Shown: piece by piece, positions 24,376 through 34,007 of the stretch | How positions within the stretch are numbered: the stretch's first letter is position 1 | Layout: each line of letters begins with the position of its first letter | The notes under the pieces: model-generated | Database searches by the model: none | What the model saw: the letters and a program-made list of their open reading frames with translations, nothing else | Told to the model about the DNA's origin: nothing | Made by a program: the position numbers and the translations under genes | Assembly (NCBI RefSeq): GCF_036429475.1 | Contig: NZ_CP144125.1 | Span: forward strand, 2,232,001 to 2,296,000 | Length of the DNA: 64,000 nucleotides | Reading direction: 5' to 3' | Source: Halalkalicoccus sp. CGA53 | Lineage (GTDB): Archaea; Halobacteriota; Halobacteria; Halobacteriales; Halalkalicoccaceae

Positions 24376-25992
24376 TTACCGGAGCCCCATCTCGCGGACG
24401 TAGATCTGTTCGTCGATCCGCGGCTCCCACTCGATCCGCTCGTCGATCCCGTAGATGTTGTAGTGCTGGTGGAGGAAGACCCACGGCGCGAGCTCGTGGA
24501 GCCGTTCGTTGATCTCGAAGTAGAGCTCCTCTCTCTCGTCGAGGTCCGGCTCGGCTTCGGCCTGCGCGAAGAGGTCGTCTACCCCCTCGTCGCTGAAGGA
24601 CGTGATCGCTCCGGTCGAGGAGAGCGGCGGCATCGCGATCGCGCTCGTCTCGAAGGTGGCGTTGCCCCAGCTGATCAGGTACATCTCGGGGGAGGTCTCG
24701 ATATCGCCGTCGAGCAGTTCGTCGACGAGCGAGCCGAACTCGCGCTGTTGGACCTCACAGGAGACGCCCTCCAGCTCGTCGATGTAGCCCGCCGCGGCCT
24801 GGGCGACCTCGACGTCGCCGAAGACGTCGCCGATCGGGGTGTGCAGTTCGATGTCGACGTCGGTGTAGCCGCTTTCACTCACTAGCTCCGCGGCCCGATC
24901 CGGGTCGTACGGGTAGGGGTCCAGGTCGGGGTTGAACCCGAAGAAGCCCTCCATCGAGGGCTGACTCGTCGGCTCGCCGAAGCCCGAGAGTACCGACTCG
25001 ATGATCGCCTCCAGGTCGATCGCGTAGTTCATCGCCTGACGGAACTCGACGCTGTCGAAGGGCTCGACGTCGTAGCGCATCGCGACGTAGACGATCCGGG
25101 TCGCCGGCGAGGAGTCCACCCGCCGCTCCGGGTCGTCCTCGACGCTCGGTGCGTCGTCGGGGTGGAGGTCGGTGATGAAGTCGGCCTCGCCCGCGGCGAG
25201 CGCGCTGTACCGGGTGCTCGTCTCGGGCTGGCCCTGGAAGGTCACCGCCGGGATCGCGGGCTCGTCGTCCCAGTACCCCTCGAACCGGGTGAGCGAGAGT
25301 TCGACGTCCTCTTCGTACTCCTCGATCCGGTACGGTCCGGTCCCGTTCATGTCGGTCGCGACCTCGTCCGGGTCGCGCGACTCGACCCACTCCTCGCTCA
25401 CGACGGTCATGTAGGCGGCGAACAGCGAGAAGACCGCCGGGTTCACCGTGTCCATCAGCACGTCGACCGCGCCGTCGTCGGTCACCTCCGCGCCGACCAC
25501 TCCCGAGAGCTGATCGGCCTGCGGGCTCGCGATTCCTACGTCCGGATCGACCATCCGGCGGATGCTGTAGGCGACGTCCTCGGGGGTCAGCTCCGAGCCG
25601 TCGTGGAACTCGACGTCCTCTCGGATCTCGAAGCGGACCGTCTCGTCGTCGACCCGCTCGTAGTCCGTCGCGAGCACGGCGATGATCTCGGCGTCCCGAT
25701 CCCGACGGATCAGCCCCTCGTAGGTCTGTGAGAGCGTCCGCGTCGTCACCGCCTCGCGGTGGGCGTGCGGGTCGAGCGTCGTCCCGATCGCGTCCTGCAC
25801 GACCGTGATCCCCTCCTCGTCGGGGTCGCTCGCCTCGTCGGACGCACCGTCGGAGTCCTCCGCTTCCTCGTCTTCCTCCTCGTTCGGATCGGGCTCCTCG
25901 TCGCCGACACACCCCGCGAGAATGGCCGAGACCGCGCCGGCACCCGCGTACCGCAACACCGTTCGCCGCCCGATCGTGAGCTTACCACTCAT
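24376..25992 (-). CDS. peptide/nickel-type ABC transporter substrate-binding lipoprotein
   Basis: A 538-residue solute-binding protein of family 5 (DppA/OppA). Tat signal GRRTVLRYAGAGAVSAILAGC with a lipobox is followed by an acidic linker. Family segments include ETVRFEIREDVEFHDGSELT (cited as VRFEIREDVEFHDG) and TPEDVAYSIRRMVDPDVG. It should bind a peptide or similar ligand outside the cell. No permease or ATPase genes lie beside it, so it is an orphan or works with a distant transporter. Confidence 0.9.
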   Translation of the reverse strand: MSGKLTIGRRTVLRYAGAGAVSAILAGCVGDEEPDPNEEEDEEAEDSDGASDEASDPDEEGITVVQDAIGTTLDPHAHREAVTTRTLSQTYEGLIRRDRDAEIIAVLATDYERVDDETVRFEIREDVEFHDGSELTPEDVAYSIRRMVDPDVGIASPQADQLSGVVGAEVTDDGAVDVLMDTVNPAVFSLFAAYMTVVSEEWVESRDPDEVATDMNGTGPYRIEEYEEDVELSLTRFEGYWDDEPAIPAVTFQGQPETSTRYSALAAGEADFITDLHPDDAPSVEDDPERRVDSSPATRIVYVAMRYDVEPFDSVEFRQAMNYAIDLEAIIESVLSGFGEPTSQPSMEGFFGFNPDLDPYPYDPDRAAELVSESGYTDVDIELHTPIGDVFGDVEVAQAAAGYIDELEGVSCEVQQREFGSLVDELLDGDIETSPEMYLISWGNATFETSAIAMPPLSSTGAITSFSDEGVDDLFAQAEAEPDLDEREELYFEINERLHELAPWVFLHQHYNIYGIDERIEWEPRIDEQIYVREMGLR

Positions 25993-26365
25993 ACACGTGA
26001 TCCGAAGCTACCGCCCAAGACGGTTTCGTTAGCGGCGAACTCCAAGCACGCCCGATCCGTCCGCCGGCGCCGTCCTGAACGCTCTCGCGGGGTATCCGGC
26101 AATTGAATCGGTGTGCCACCGAGGCGGCCCACCGATCGAATGCTCATGGGGTGGGCGCGAACGCGAGGACAGTCGTCTCGTATCGCGCCAGCCGGTGGTA
26201 ACGGATCTGGGTATATAAATACCCTGCATCCGCGTGGGAAAAGTACCACCTCGAACCCGCGACGACGTGGCGCTCACCGTCGACACAGCGAGTCCCGTCG
26301 GGCCCGGATGGAGACCGACGTTCCGGGACCGCGATCGATAGTCACACGTAACGGGAGTGAGGTAC
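25993..26365. other. intergenic gap with a strong TATA-like element
   Basis: No gene seen. TATATAAATA (26212-26221) is a strong TATA match in either direction, far (about 220 bases) from the binding-protein start. It may give that gene a long leader or drive a small RNA. Confidence 0.4.
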
Positions 26366-27109
26366 TTACAGGTCCATGCCGCCGTTGACGTCGAGGACCT
26401 CGCCCGTGATGTAGGAGGCCTCGTCGCTGGCGACGAACCGGACGACAGAGGCGACCTCCTCGACCGTCGCGAACCGGCCGAGCGGGATCTCCTCGCGGAT
26501 CTTGTTCTGTACCCGTTCGGGGATGCCGGTGACCATCTCGGTCGCGGTGAACCCTGGCGCGACGCAGTTCGCGGTCGACCCACTCTTCGCGAGTTCGAGC
26601 GCGAGCGTGCGCGTGAGCCCGAACATCCCGCTCTTGGCCGCGGCGTAGTTCGCCTGTCCGAGGTTGCCCTGTTTGCCGACGACCGACGAGATGTTGATCA
26701 GCCGGCCGTGCTCGGCCGCCTTGATGTCGTCGAAGAAGGCCTTCGAACAGACGAACGCCCCGGTGAGGTCGACCTCGATCACGCGGTCCCACTCCGCCCG
26801 CGTCATCTCCTCGAACAGCGTATCGACGTTGATACCCGCGTTGTTCACGAGTACGTCGACGGGGCCGAACGCGTCGTGGATCTCCTCGCGCATCGCGTCG
26901 ATCTCCTCCTCGTCGGTGACGTCGGCCTGCGAGGCGATCGCCTCCCCGCCCGCGTCCGTGATGTCTGCCACGACGTTCTCCGCCGCGGCGGCCGACGCCC
27001 GGTAGTTGACGACGACCTGTGCGCCCTCGGCGGCCAGCTCCTCTGCGATCCCTCTGCCGATTCCTCGCGACGATCCAGTGATCAAGCACGTACGATTGTC
27101 GAGTCCCAT
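26366..27109 (-). CDS. phaB: acetoacetyl-CoA reductase (FabG-like SDR) for PHA
   Basis: A 247-residue short-chain dehydrogenase. Cofactor motif ITGSSRGIGRGIA, NNAG at about 90, catalytic Ser in INISSVVGKQG and YxxxK in YAAAKSG. The arrangement matches FabG/PhaB, which reduces acetoacetyl-CoA to (R)-3-hydroxybutyryl-CoA, the monomer for the synthase encoded next door. It lies 106 bases downstream of phaC on the same strand. A role in fatty-acid-like synthesis cannot be excluded, but archaea lack bacterial FAS and the context is PHA. Confidence 0.9.
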   Translation of the reverse strand: MGLDNRTCLITGSSRGIGRGIAEELAAEGAQVVVNYRASAAAAENVVADITDAGGEAIASQADVTDEEEIDAMREEIHDAFGPVDVLVNNAGINVDTLFEEMTRAEWDRVIEVDLTGAFVCSKAFFDDIKAAEHGRLINISSVVGKQGNLGQANYAAAKSGMFGLTRTLALELAKSGSTANCVAPGFTATEMVTGIPERVQNKIREEIPLGRFATVEEVASVVRFVASDEASYITGEVLDVNGGMDL

Positions 27110-27215
27110 GTGTCTCCCCGGACCGGGCGGCCCGATCCGATACCCGACATGGGCTACGCTCCCCCATTAAGATACGTGGTGGATCGAAGGCCGAAACGAG
27201 ATCGGAGAGCCGTCG

Positions 27216-28670
27216 TCAGTCGGAGACCTGGTCGTTCGCCTGGTCGACCCAGCGCTCGACGCGCGAGGCCCCGACGTCGATCTCGTCGGCGAGCGCGTCG
27301 GCGTCCGCATCGGCCAGGTCGGCGAGCTCCTCGATGCCCACCTCGGCGAGGCGGTCTGCGTAGGAGGGGCCGATCCCGTCGATCCGCTCGAGGCCCTCTT
27401 CGTCGACGTCGGAGAGCATCGACTGGGAGTCCCCGTCCTCGGCCGCGTCGGCCGCGCCGGACGTCTCGTCGAGTTCGCCGTCCTCGGGGGCGGTCTCGTC
27501 GCCAGCGGGGTCCTGGGCGTGTGCGGCCTCCGGCTCCTCGTCGTCTGCCTCCGCCTCGCCCTCCGCGTCGACGTCCTCCTCGACCGCGGAGCGTTCGGCG
27601 TACCATTCACAGACCTCGGGCCAGAGCTGTTCGTGCGAACGCGAGGAGACCGACAGCCCGATGTGGCCCGTCGGGAACTCGATCGCGGTCGTGTCCTCGC
27701 TCGCGACGAGGTCGTTGAACGAGGTGCTCGCCTCCGGCGGGATCAGGTGGTCGTACTCGCCGACGATCTGGAGGATCGGCATCTCGATCTTCCCCAGGTC
27801 GATATGCTGGTCGCCGAGGTAGAGCTCGTTCTCCGCGAGCTTGTTTTCCTGGTAGATCTCCTCTAAGAACTGGCGGTAGGTCGTGCCCGAGACGTCGATC
27901 CCGTCGCTGACCCAGCGCTCCATGCGCGCGAAGTTCTCGACGAACTCCTCGTTCTCGATGTTGTCGTAGAGCCTGACGTACTTCGAGACGAGGTTCTCGA
28001 CCGGCTCCATCAGCGCGAAGCCGGCGTCGAGGAAGTCTGCGGGCGCGTTGTGGAACGTCTCGACGACCTTCTCGGGGGAGTAGTGCTCCTCGTCACCCCA
28101 GAGCTCGAGCAGCCCGCCGTCGCCGGCGAAACAGAGCCCGGCGGCCATCAGGCCGAGGTTCCGGACCTTCTCGGGGTGGAGCGCGGCGTACATCACGCTC
28201 ATCGTCCCGCCCATGCAGTAGCCGAGGACGTTGATCGAGTCCTGGCCCGAGCGCTCTCTGACGACGTCGACGCAGTTGTCCATGTAGCGGTCGACGTAGT
28301 CCTCGAGCGTGAGGTTCGCGTCCATCAGCGACGGCTCGTTCCAGTCGATCAGGTAGACGTCGAAGCCCTGCTCCAGGAGCGTTCTGACGACGCTCCGATC
28401 GGGCTGGAGGTCGAGGATCGTCGGCTTGTTGATCAGCGCGTAGACGATCAGGATCGGGACGTCGTGCTGTTCGTCGGTCTGGGCCTCGTAGTGGCGCAGC
28501 TCGAGTTTGTTCTCCTCGTAGACGACCTCGTTCGGGGTGCCCGCGATCTCGACGTCGCCCATCGTCTCGGCTCGGTCGGGCGCGACGGTGCCCTTCTCGA
28601 CCGCCTCCGCGGCCGCTGTCCAGCCCTGGCGGTAGAGGTCGAGACTGGTGATGAAGGGGTTGACCGTCAT
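27216..28670 (-). CDS. phaC: class III PHA synthase PhaC with C-terminal HhH domain
   Basis: A 484-residue synthase subunit. The lipase-like box GYCMGG has nucleophile Cys152; Asp307 in GEYDHLI and His336 in PTGHIGLS complete the triad. Residues 1-360 match class III PhaC. An acidic linker (365-425) leads to a helix-hairpin-helix-like unit (428-465) with [20 protein letters not shown]. Long C-termini are known in haloarchaeal PhaC. With PhaE it polymerises 3-hydroxyacyl-CoA on granules. It overlaps phaE by 4 bases. Confidence 0.95.
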   Translation of the reverse strand: MTVNPFITSLDLYRQGWTAAAEAVEKGTVAPDRAETMGDVEIAGTPNEVVYEENKLELRHYEAQTDEQHDVPILIVYALINKPTILDLQPDRSVVRTLLEQGFDVYLIDWNEPSLMDANLTLEDYVDRYMDNCVDVVRERSGQDSINVLGYCMGGTMSVMYAALHPEKVRNLGLMAAGLCFAGDGGLLELWGDEEHYSPEKVVETFHNAPADFLDAGFALMEPVENLVSKYVRLYDNIENEEFVENFARMERWVSDGIDVSGTTYRQFLEEIYQENKLAENELYLGDQHIDLGKIEMPILQIVGEYDHLIPPEASTSFNDLVASEDTTAIEFPTGHIGLSVSSRSHEQLWPEVCEWYAERSAVEEDVDAEGEAEADDEEPEAAHAQDPAGDETAPEDGELDETSGAADAAEDGDSQSMLSDVDEEGLERIDGIGPSYADRLAEVGIEELADLADADADALADEIDVGASRVERWVDQANDQVSD

Positions 28671-29212
28671 CGGTCCTCGAGCAGCTGGTCGAGCTTCTTC
28701 TCGATGGCGTGCTGTCTCCGCTCGACCTCGAGCAGGCGCTCACCCACCTCGAGGACGTCGCCGCGGGTGGCGAAGCCGAGGGTGTGAAGCGTTTCCTCCG
28801 CGGCCTCGTCGGCCTGCTGCTGGAGGTCGAGCGCCTGTTCGACGCTCTGGCCGGTCGCGGCGGCGAACGCGGAAGTGGCGGTGACGTCCTTGAACGCCTC
28901 GTTGGCCGCCGAGAGCCATATGTCCCGGAACTCCTCGGGCGAGACATCCTCGCCAGCCATCGCGTCGCCCGACCGCTCGAAGCTCTCCTGGGCGGCGCTC
29001 ATCCACGTCTCGTAGGCCTTCGCGTAGCCCTCGACGCCCTCTTTGACCTGTTCCTCCTCGGTCGCTCGCTCGAGCGACTCGACCCAGGACTCGACGAACT
29101 GTGACTGTGCCTCGACGTTCTGTTCGAGCGCCTGTGCGAAGCTCTCGTTCATCGCGTCCATGAACTCGTTCCAGTGATCTGGTTCTGACATCGGTATTTC
29201 GGCGTCTGACAT
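28667..29212 (-). CDS. phaE: PHA synthase subunit PhaE
   Basis: A 181-residue, mostly helical and acidic protein. Its position directly before phaC, the [12 protein letters not shown] and [12 protein letters not shown] repeats, and the C-terminal [20 protein letters not shown] coil match haloarchaeal PhaE, the essential partner of class III PhaC. A second ATG at 29191 is possible. The 4-base overlap with phaC implies coupled synthesis of the two subunits. Confidence 0.9.
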   Translation of the reverse strand: MSDAEIPMSEPDHWNEFMDAMNESFAQALEQNVEAQSQFVESWVESLERATEEEQVKEGVEGYAKAYETWMSAAQESFERSGDAMAGEDVSPEEFRDIWLSAANEAFKDVTATSAFAAATGQSVEQALDLQQQADEAAEETLHTLGFATRGDVLEVGERLLEVERRQHAIEKKLDQLLEDR

Positions 29213-29249
29213 GGTGGCTGGTAGGGTGCTCGGGGTGAAAAAGTCGGCG

Positions 29250-29720
29250 CTATTCGACGTCGACGTCGACCGCGTCGGCGGCGGACTCGGTCTGGGCCTC
29301 TGCCTGCTCGTTCGCCTCGAGGGCGGCCTCGACGCCGTCGTCGAGCATCGCGAGGGTGCTGTCCGAGAACGCCTCGTAGGAGTCCAGGTTCTCCTCGACG
29401 AGGTGCTCGAAGGTGTCCCACGACTGGTCGTGGATCTCGTCTGCGGCGTCGAACTGCTCGTCGATCACCGTACGGAGGTCGTCGAAGCCCTCCGCGTCGG
29501 CGGGCAGCGACGCCTCCCAGGCGTCGATCGTCGCGTGCATGGCGCTCTTGGTCGCCGTGACGCCCTGTTTCTGGGCGGACTTCTGTGCGTCGAAGCCGCC
29601 GACCATCGCCTGTGCCATGTCGTGCTGGAGCTCGACGCCGCGTTTGAACGCCTCGTGGCTCTGCTCGATTGCGGTGCGCTGTGCTTCGAATACTGGTGCG
29701 AACGTGTATGCGTTACTCAT
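29250..29720 (-). CDS. phaP: phasin PhaP
   Basis: A 156-residue helical protein with mixed hydrophobic and charged faces (FEAQRTAIEQSHEAFKRGVE) and an acidic Ala-rich tail. Position between phaR and phaE fits the haloarchaeal phaRPEC order. It should coat PHA granules. Its start overlaps the phaR stop by 8 bases, matching the coupled phaR-phaP pair known in Haloferax mediterranei. Confidence 0.9.
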   Translation of the reverse strand: MSNAYTFAPVFEAQRTAIEQSHEAFKRGVELQHDMAQAMVGGFDAQKSAQKQGVTATKSAMHATIDAWEASLPADAEGFDDLRTVIDEQFDAADEIHDQSWDTFEHLVEENLDSYEAFSDSTLAMLDDGVEAALEANEQAEAQTESAADAVDVDVE

Positions 29721-30030
29721 TGTTGGAACCTCGTTTGACCGGAATGACGATCGCCTGAACGATGTCGCCCTCGTCGATGTCGAGGGCCTCCCGCTCGGCA
29801 TCGGGGATGCTGATGCGGCCGCCGCTCTGGACACGGGCCTTGAACGTCGCAGCGCCCATGTTCATCGGGCCGAGCGGGCCGAATCCGCCCTGCGTCGGCG
29901 TCCCCCCCATGCTCGACAGCCACTGACCGAACAGCCGCTGCTGGCGTTCGACCGCCTCCTCGCCCGCCTCCTGGAGCTGTTCTGCGAACAGCGCCGGGGG
30001 CCACGACACATCGTCGGCTTCGTTCGTCAT
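29713..30030 (-). CDS. phaR: AbrB-type PHA regulator PhaR
   Basis: A 105-residue protein. The C-terminal half is a SpoVT/AbrB swapped-hairpin domain (KARVQSGGRISIPDAEREAL, DIDEGDIVQAIVIPVKR). The N-terminal 45 residues are helical and may contact the granule or phasin. The haloarchaeal PhaR of this type represses its own phaRP promoter until it is drawn to granules. A TATA-like GCTTTATCC (minus strand, about 30057-30065) is placed for a leaderless start, and an inverted repeat lies just beyond it. Confidence 0.9.
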   Translation of the reverse strand: MTNEADDVSWPPALFAEQLQEAGEEAVERQQRLFGQWLSSMGGTPTQGGFGPLGPMNMGAATFKARVQSGGRISIPDAEREALDIDEGDIVQAIVIPVKRGSNNE

Positions 30031-30073
30031 CTACTCGGTACGAGGTGGGCCACACGGATAAAGCTTGCCGTTT

Positions 30074-30102
30074 GAAACCATCTGATACCATTAAATGGTT
30101 TC
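30074..30102. promoter_or_regulatory. inverted repeat, probable PhaR operator
   Basis: GAAACCAT (30074-30081) and ATGGTTTC (30095-30102) are perfect inverses 13 bases apart, with an inner ACCATTAAATGGT palindrome (30087-30099) that shares the right arm. It lies between phaR and the divergent MaoC gene, so one protein could control both. Confidence 0.6.
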
Positions 30103-30203
30103 AGTGACCAGCCCCGCTCCTATTACGCGTGTATACACCTAGCATGGGTATCGAAACCACTTTGAGGACGGGTTGCCGAGTAGCAGTCGGACAGACCTCC
30201 ACC

Positions 30204-30845
30204 ATGAGCGACACAGACGACGCTGGTTCCCGAGCCGTAGAGACGCTCTCCACGTTCACGAACGCGTGGGTACGGACGACAGAACACGCCCTGAACAGCG
30301 CGATCGAGGCGAACCGTGCCGCCCGCGCCTCGGTCGGCCTCGAGGGGTCGAACGGCGACGAGACGCTCTCGGGTACCGACTCGCTCAGCTACCGCCGTCT
30401 CGACTGGACCACCGCGTTCGACACCGAGAGACCCGAGACCGTCGACGTCGGCGACGTAGTCACCTTCTCGAAGCGGATCGACGAGAGCGACGTCGAGCGG
30501 TTCGCGCTCGCGAGCGGCGACACGAACCGCCTGCACCTCGACGAGGAGTTCGCGGGCCGCTCGCGCTTCGGCGGGACGATCGCACACGGGACGCTCGTCT
30601 CCGGACTCATCAGCGCCGCGCTCGCTCGCCTCCCCGGCCTCACGATCTACCTCTCACAGGAGACCCAGTTCCGCGCGCCCGTCTCGATCGGCGACGACCT
30701 CACCGCCGTCTGCGAGGTCGCGGAGGACCTCGGGGACGGCCAGTTCCGGCTCACCACCCGCGTCTTCGCGGGCGAGACGATGGTGATCGACGGCGAAGCG
30801 GTGGTGCTGATCGACGACCTCCCGGCGCCCGGCGACGACCGGTAG
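30204..30845 (+). CDS. phaJ: MaoC-like (R)-specific enoyl-CoA hydratase
   Basis: A 213-residue protein. The C-terminal hot-dog domain (about 70-205) has the hydratase motif ASGDTNRLHLDEEFA with the catalytic Asp and His, then GGTIAHGTLVSGLISAAL. This matches PhaJ-type hydratases that draw (R)-3-hydroxyacyl-CoA from beta-oxidation into PHA. The N-terminal 65 residues are helical and not part of the fold; they may tether the enzyme to granules. It is divergent from phaR across the inverted repeat. The start MSDTDDAG is the ATG giving a normal haloarchaeal acidic N-terminus. Confidence 0.88.
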   Translation: MSDTDDAGSRAVETLSTFTNAWVRTTEHALNSAIEANRAARASVGLEGSNGDETLSGTDSLSYRRLDWTTAFDTERPETVDVGDVVTFSKRIDESDVERFALASGDTNRLHLDEEFAGRSRFGGTIAHGTLVSGLISAALARLPGLTIYLSQETQFRAPVSIGDDLTAVCEVAEDLGDGQFRLTTRVFAGETMVIDGEAVVLIDDLPAPGDDR

Positions 30846-30850
30846 ACTTT

Positions 30851-30864
30851 TTAGGCCGCCCTAA
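30851..30864. promoter_or_regulatory. DtxR/IdeR-type iron box (B), one mismatch
   Basis: TTAGGCCGCCCTAA right after the MaoC gene, about 125 bases before the iron-binding protein gene. The arms match except for one base. Confidence 0.4.
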
Positions 30865-30928
30865 TTCTGTCCGGTAGCGAGCCCGGTCGACGAGCCGGTC
30901 GGCCGTTTTCGCGCCTCGATTATCACTC

Positions 30929-30944
30929 TTTAGGCCTGCCTAAA
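30929..30944. promoter_or_regulatory. DtxR/IdeR-type iron box (C) before iron transporter
   Basis: TTTAGGCCTGCCTAAA: perfect 7-base arms around two bases. It lies directly upstream of the TATA-like CTATAAGG (30952-30959). A weaker half-site GGTCGACCTAAAA follows at 30969-30981, near the start site. Binding here would block transcription factor access. Confidence 0.7.
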
Positions 30945-30987
30945 ACCGGCAGCTATAAGGTCGGTTTCGGTCGACCTAAAATCGTCC

Positions 30988-32229
30988 ATGAGACGAGCGA
31001 GACAGACGCGGTCGAATCGACGACGGTTCCTCCTCGCGGCCGGCGGCGCGGTCGCCGGTATCGGCCTCGCGGGCTGTACCGATGACGACGAGGGTGGGGA
31101 CGATGCCGCCGATGCCGGCGACGACGATCAGGGTGGGGACGACCACGACGAGGACGACGATACAGGAGACGACGAGGGGGCGGGAGCGGTCGCGAACGCC
31201 GAACCGATGGGCGAGGCGGTCGACTCGACGGCGGTCTCCTGGTCGGATCTCGGTGATCTGGAGGGCGAACTCACGATCTACTCCGGGCGGACACGCGACC
31301 AGATCGACCCGGTGTTCGCGGCCTTAGAGGAGGAGTACGACGGGCTCACGCTCAACGTCGACTACGACGAGAACGACGTCCAGGTCAACCAGATCGTCCA
31401 GGAGGGGGAGGCGACCCCGGCGGACCTGATGTACTCGCAGGACCCCGGAGCGCTCAACGCGCTCGAGGACGAGGGCGTGCTCCAGACGCTCCCGGGCGAC
31501 GTCGTCGACGCCGTCCCCGGGAGCTTCCGGCACCCGGACGGGCTCTGGACGGGCGTGACCGGGCGGACGCGCTCGATCCAGTTCAACGCCGATCGGCTGG
31601 CCGAGGAGACCGACTTCGAGAGCGGCGACGAACTCCCCACGGACATCGTGGAGTACGCGACCGACGAGCGATTTCGGGGCATCATCGCCACGCGACCCAA
31701 CTCCGGCACCTTCAGAGGGTTCATCCAGGCGATGGTCGAACTCGAGGGCGAGGAGGAGACCCGCGAGTGGGTCAGGGCGATGGTCGAAGACCAGGACGTC
31801 CAGCTCTTCTCCGGGGGGTCGGATATGGCCGAGGCGATCAGCCGCGGGGGCGACGACGACCCGATCGTCGCGCTCGGAAACAGCTACTACGCCGCTCGAA
31901 TCCTGAACGAGGACCCGGACGCGCCGATCGACCTGGCGTTCACGGAGAACGACGCCGGCTGTCTGTTCAGCGTCGCCGGCGTCGGCGTTCTGAACGACGT
32001 CGAGGGCCCGGAACTGGTCGCGGAGTTCGTCCGTCACCTGCTGGCCGCGGAGGGCCAGGAGTTCATGATGGAGGCCAACGGCGAGTACCCCGTCGTCGAG
32101 GGCGTCGACTACGTGGGTGAGCTCCCCGACTTAGAGGAGATCGACCCGCCGGAGTTCGACCTCAGCGAGTTCGACATGGCGTTACAGGACGCACGGGACC
32201 TCCTCACCGAGGAGGGGATGACGGTCTGA
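30988..32229 (+). CDS. iron(III) ABC transporter substrate-binding lipoprotein
   Basis: A 413-residue Fbp/AfuA-type binding protein. Tat signal with SNRRRFLLAAGGAVAG and lipobox Cys31 (LAGC), an Asp/Glu linker, then the bilobal fold beginning GELTIYSGRTRDQIDPVFAA, cited as ELTIYSGRTRDQI. A Tyr pair used for Fe(III) in this family is likely in LGNSYYAARIL. It should capture ferric ion outside the cell. It is first in the transporter unit with a clear iron box and TATA upstream. Confidence 0.9.
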   Translation: MRRARQTRSNRRRFLLAAGGAVAGIGLAGCTDDDEGGDDAADAGDDDQGGDDHDEDDDTGDDEGAGAVANAEPMGEAVDSTAVSWSDLGDLEGELTIYSGRTRDQIDPVFAALEEEYDGLTLNVDYDENDVQVNQIVQEGEATPADLMYSQDPGALNALEDEGVLQTLPGDVVDAVPGSFRHPDGLWTGVTGRTRSIQFNADRLAEETDFESGDELPTDIVEYATDERFRGIIATRPNSGTFRGFIQAMVELEGEEETREWVRAMVEDQDVQLFSGGSDMAEAISRGGDDDPIVALGNSYYAARILNEDPDAPIDLAFTENDAGCLFSVAGVGVLNDVEGPELVAEFVRHLLAAEGQEFMMEANGEYPVVEGVDYVGELPDLEEIDPPEFDLSEFDMALQDARDLLTEEGMTV

Positions 32230-32364
32230 GAACGCTCGACCGGAGCGGTTCGACGCCGTCTCCCGCCGTCTCCCGATGACTCCACGCACGGGACTCGTCC
32301 GTCCGAACGAACTAAACAAGGCTAATCAGCGACGAGGTCGAGAGACAGACACCGGGGCTACGCC

Positions 32365-33963
32365 ATGAAACCGTTCACGACCCGTCTCGACGCCTCACAC
32401 GGACTCGTCGGGAGCGACCGTTCCACCGTCGCCCTGGCGACGGCGAGCGCCGTCGTCGCGTTCCTCGTCGTCTCCCCGATGGCGTGGCTGGTCTGGCAGG
32501 CGGCGACGGTCGAGCCGGCCCGTGCGTACGAGCTGATCGTCTCCTCCCAGACCGCGTGGATCACGGCCAACAGCGTCGCGCTGATGCTCGCGGTCACGGT
32601 CTTTTCGATCCTGCTCGGCGTCCCGCTCGCGGTGCTGACGACGCTCACCGACCTCCCGTATCCGCGTCTCTGGACCGTCGTCGCGGCGCTCCCGCTCGTG
32701 ATCCCGAGCTACATCGGCGCGATCGCGTTCGTCGGTGTGTTCGGCCCCGGGGGCGAGGTCGACACGCTCTTCGGCGCGACGCTTCCCCGCGTCGACGGGC
32801 TGCGCGGCGCGGTGTTCATCATCACGCTCTACACCTACCCCTACGTCTTCCTGACGACGCGGGCCGCGCTGCTGTCGATCGACGGCTCGCTTGTCGACGC
32901 GGCACGCACGCTCAACGCCGGCCGGCTCGACGCGTTCCGGCGGGTCACGCTCCCGCAGATCAGGCCGGGGATCGCCGCGGGGGCGTTGCTCGCCGCTCTG
33001 TACGCGATCTCGGACTTCGGAACGCCCGCGTTCATGGGGGCGAACGTGTTCACGAGCACGATCTACTGGGAGTTCAGCGGGTTCGCCGTCGAGTACGCCG
33101 CGCTGCTCGCGCTGCAGCTGGTCGCGATCGTCGCCGTCGTCCTCGTGATCGAGGCGGGTATCGGCCGCGACGAGGACGCGAGCGGCGGTACCGACAGGGG
33201 CAGTCCGATCCGCCTGGGGATCTGGAAGTGGCCGGCGATGGGCTTCGTCTCGGCGATCGGGCTCCTCACGCTCGTCGTCCCGGTCGCGATCTTCACGAAC
33301 TGGCTGTTCCGCAGCGCGGGCGATCCGATCCCCTCGCTCGAGTTCCAGCCGGAGTTCGCGCTCAACTCGGTTTACCTCGCGCTGCTGGCCGCGCTGGTCG
33401 CCTGTGCGTTCGCCCTGCCGGTCGCCTACTACTCCGGCCGGACGAACTCGCTCGTCTCGCGGGTGCTCGAGCGGGCGACGTACGTCGGGTTCGCGGTTCC
33501 CGGCATCGTCATCGGGCTCGCGCTGGTGTTCCTCGGCACGCGAACGCTCCCCTCGCTCTACAGACAGGGCGTCTGGCTGCTCGTCTTCGCCTACGTCGTC
33601 CGCTTCCTCCCGCAGGCGGTCGGCACCGTCCGCTCGTCGGTCCTGCAGGTCGACGACGCAACCCTGGAGGCCGCCCGTACGCTGGACGCTGGCCCGATAG
33701 CGACGTTCCGGCGGGTCACCCTCCCGCTGATCATGCCGGGTGTGGTGGCCGGGGGCATCCTCGTCTTCCTCACGACGATGAAGGAGCTACCGATGACGCT
33801 GATGCTCCAGCCGATCGGGATGGACACGCTCGTCATCGTCATCTGGGGGGCACAGAACGCCCTCGCGTACCGCTACGCGGCGGTCCCCGCGCTGTTGTTG
33901 ATCCTCATCTCCGGACTGACGATGGTCGTCATGCTCCGACAGGAAGGCTACGACGTGAGCTGA
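32365..33963 (+). CDS. iron(III) ABC transporter permease (fused two-domain)
   Basis: A 532-residue permease with about 12 membrane segments and two EAA loops (ARTLNAGRLDAFRRVTLPQI near 205 and ARTLDAGPIATFRRVTLPLI near 460), meaning two fused FbpB-type halves. It forms the channel for iron delivered by the binding protein encoded 135 bases upstream. The gap contains no obvious promoter, so the two are probably cotranscribed. Confidence 0.92.
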   Translation: MKPFTTRLDASHGLVGSDRSTVALATASAVVAFLVVSPMAWLVWQAATVEPARAYELIVSSQTAWITANSVALMLAVTVFSILLGVPLAVLTTLTDLPYPRLWTVVAALPLVIPSYIGAIAFVGVFGPGGEVDTLFGATLPRVDGLRGAVFIITLYTYPYVFLTTRAALLSIDGSLVDAARTLNAGRLDAFRRVTLPQIRPGIAAGALLAALYAISDFGTPAFMGANVFTSTIYWEFSGFAVEYAALLALQLVAIVAVVLVIEAGIGRDEDASGGTDRGSPIRLGIWKWPAMGFVSAIGLLTLVVPVAIFTNWLFRSAGDPIPSLEFQPEFALNSVYLALLAALVACAFALPVAYYSGRTNSLVSRVLERATYVGFAVPGIVIGLALVFLGTRTLPSLYRQGVWLLVFAYVVRFLPQAVGTVRSSVLQVDDATLEAARTLDAGPIATFRRVTLPLIMPGVVAGGILVFLTTMKELPMTLMLQPIGMDTLVIVIWGAQNALAYRYAAVPALLLILISGLTMVVMLRQEGYDVS

Positions 33964-34007
33964 GACGCGACGAGCCGGGATCGATGGACGGTCGGCGGCA
34001 CCGGGCG

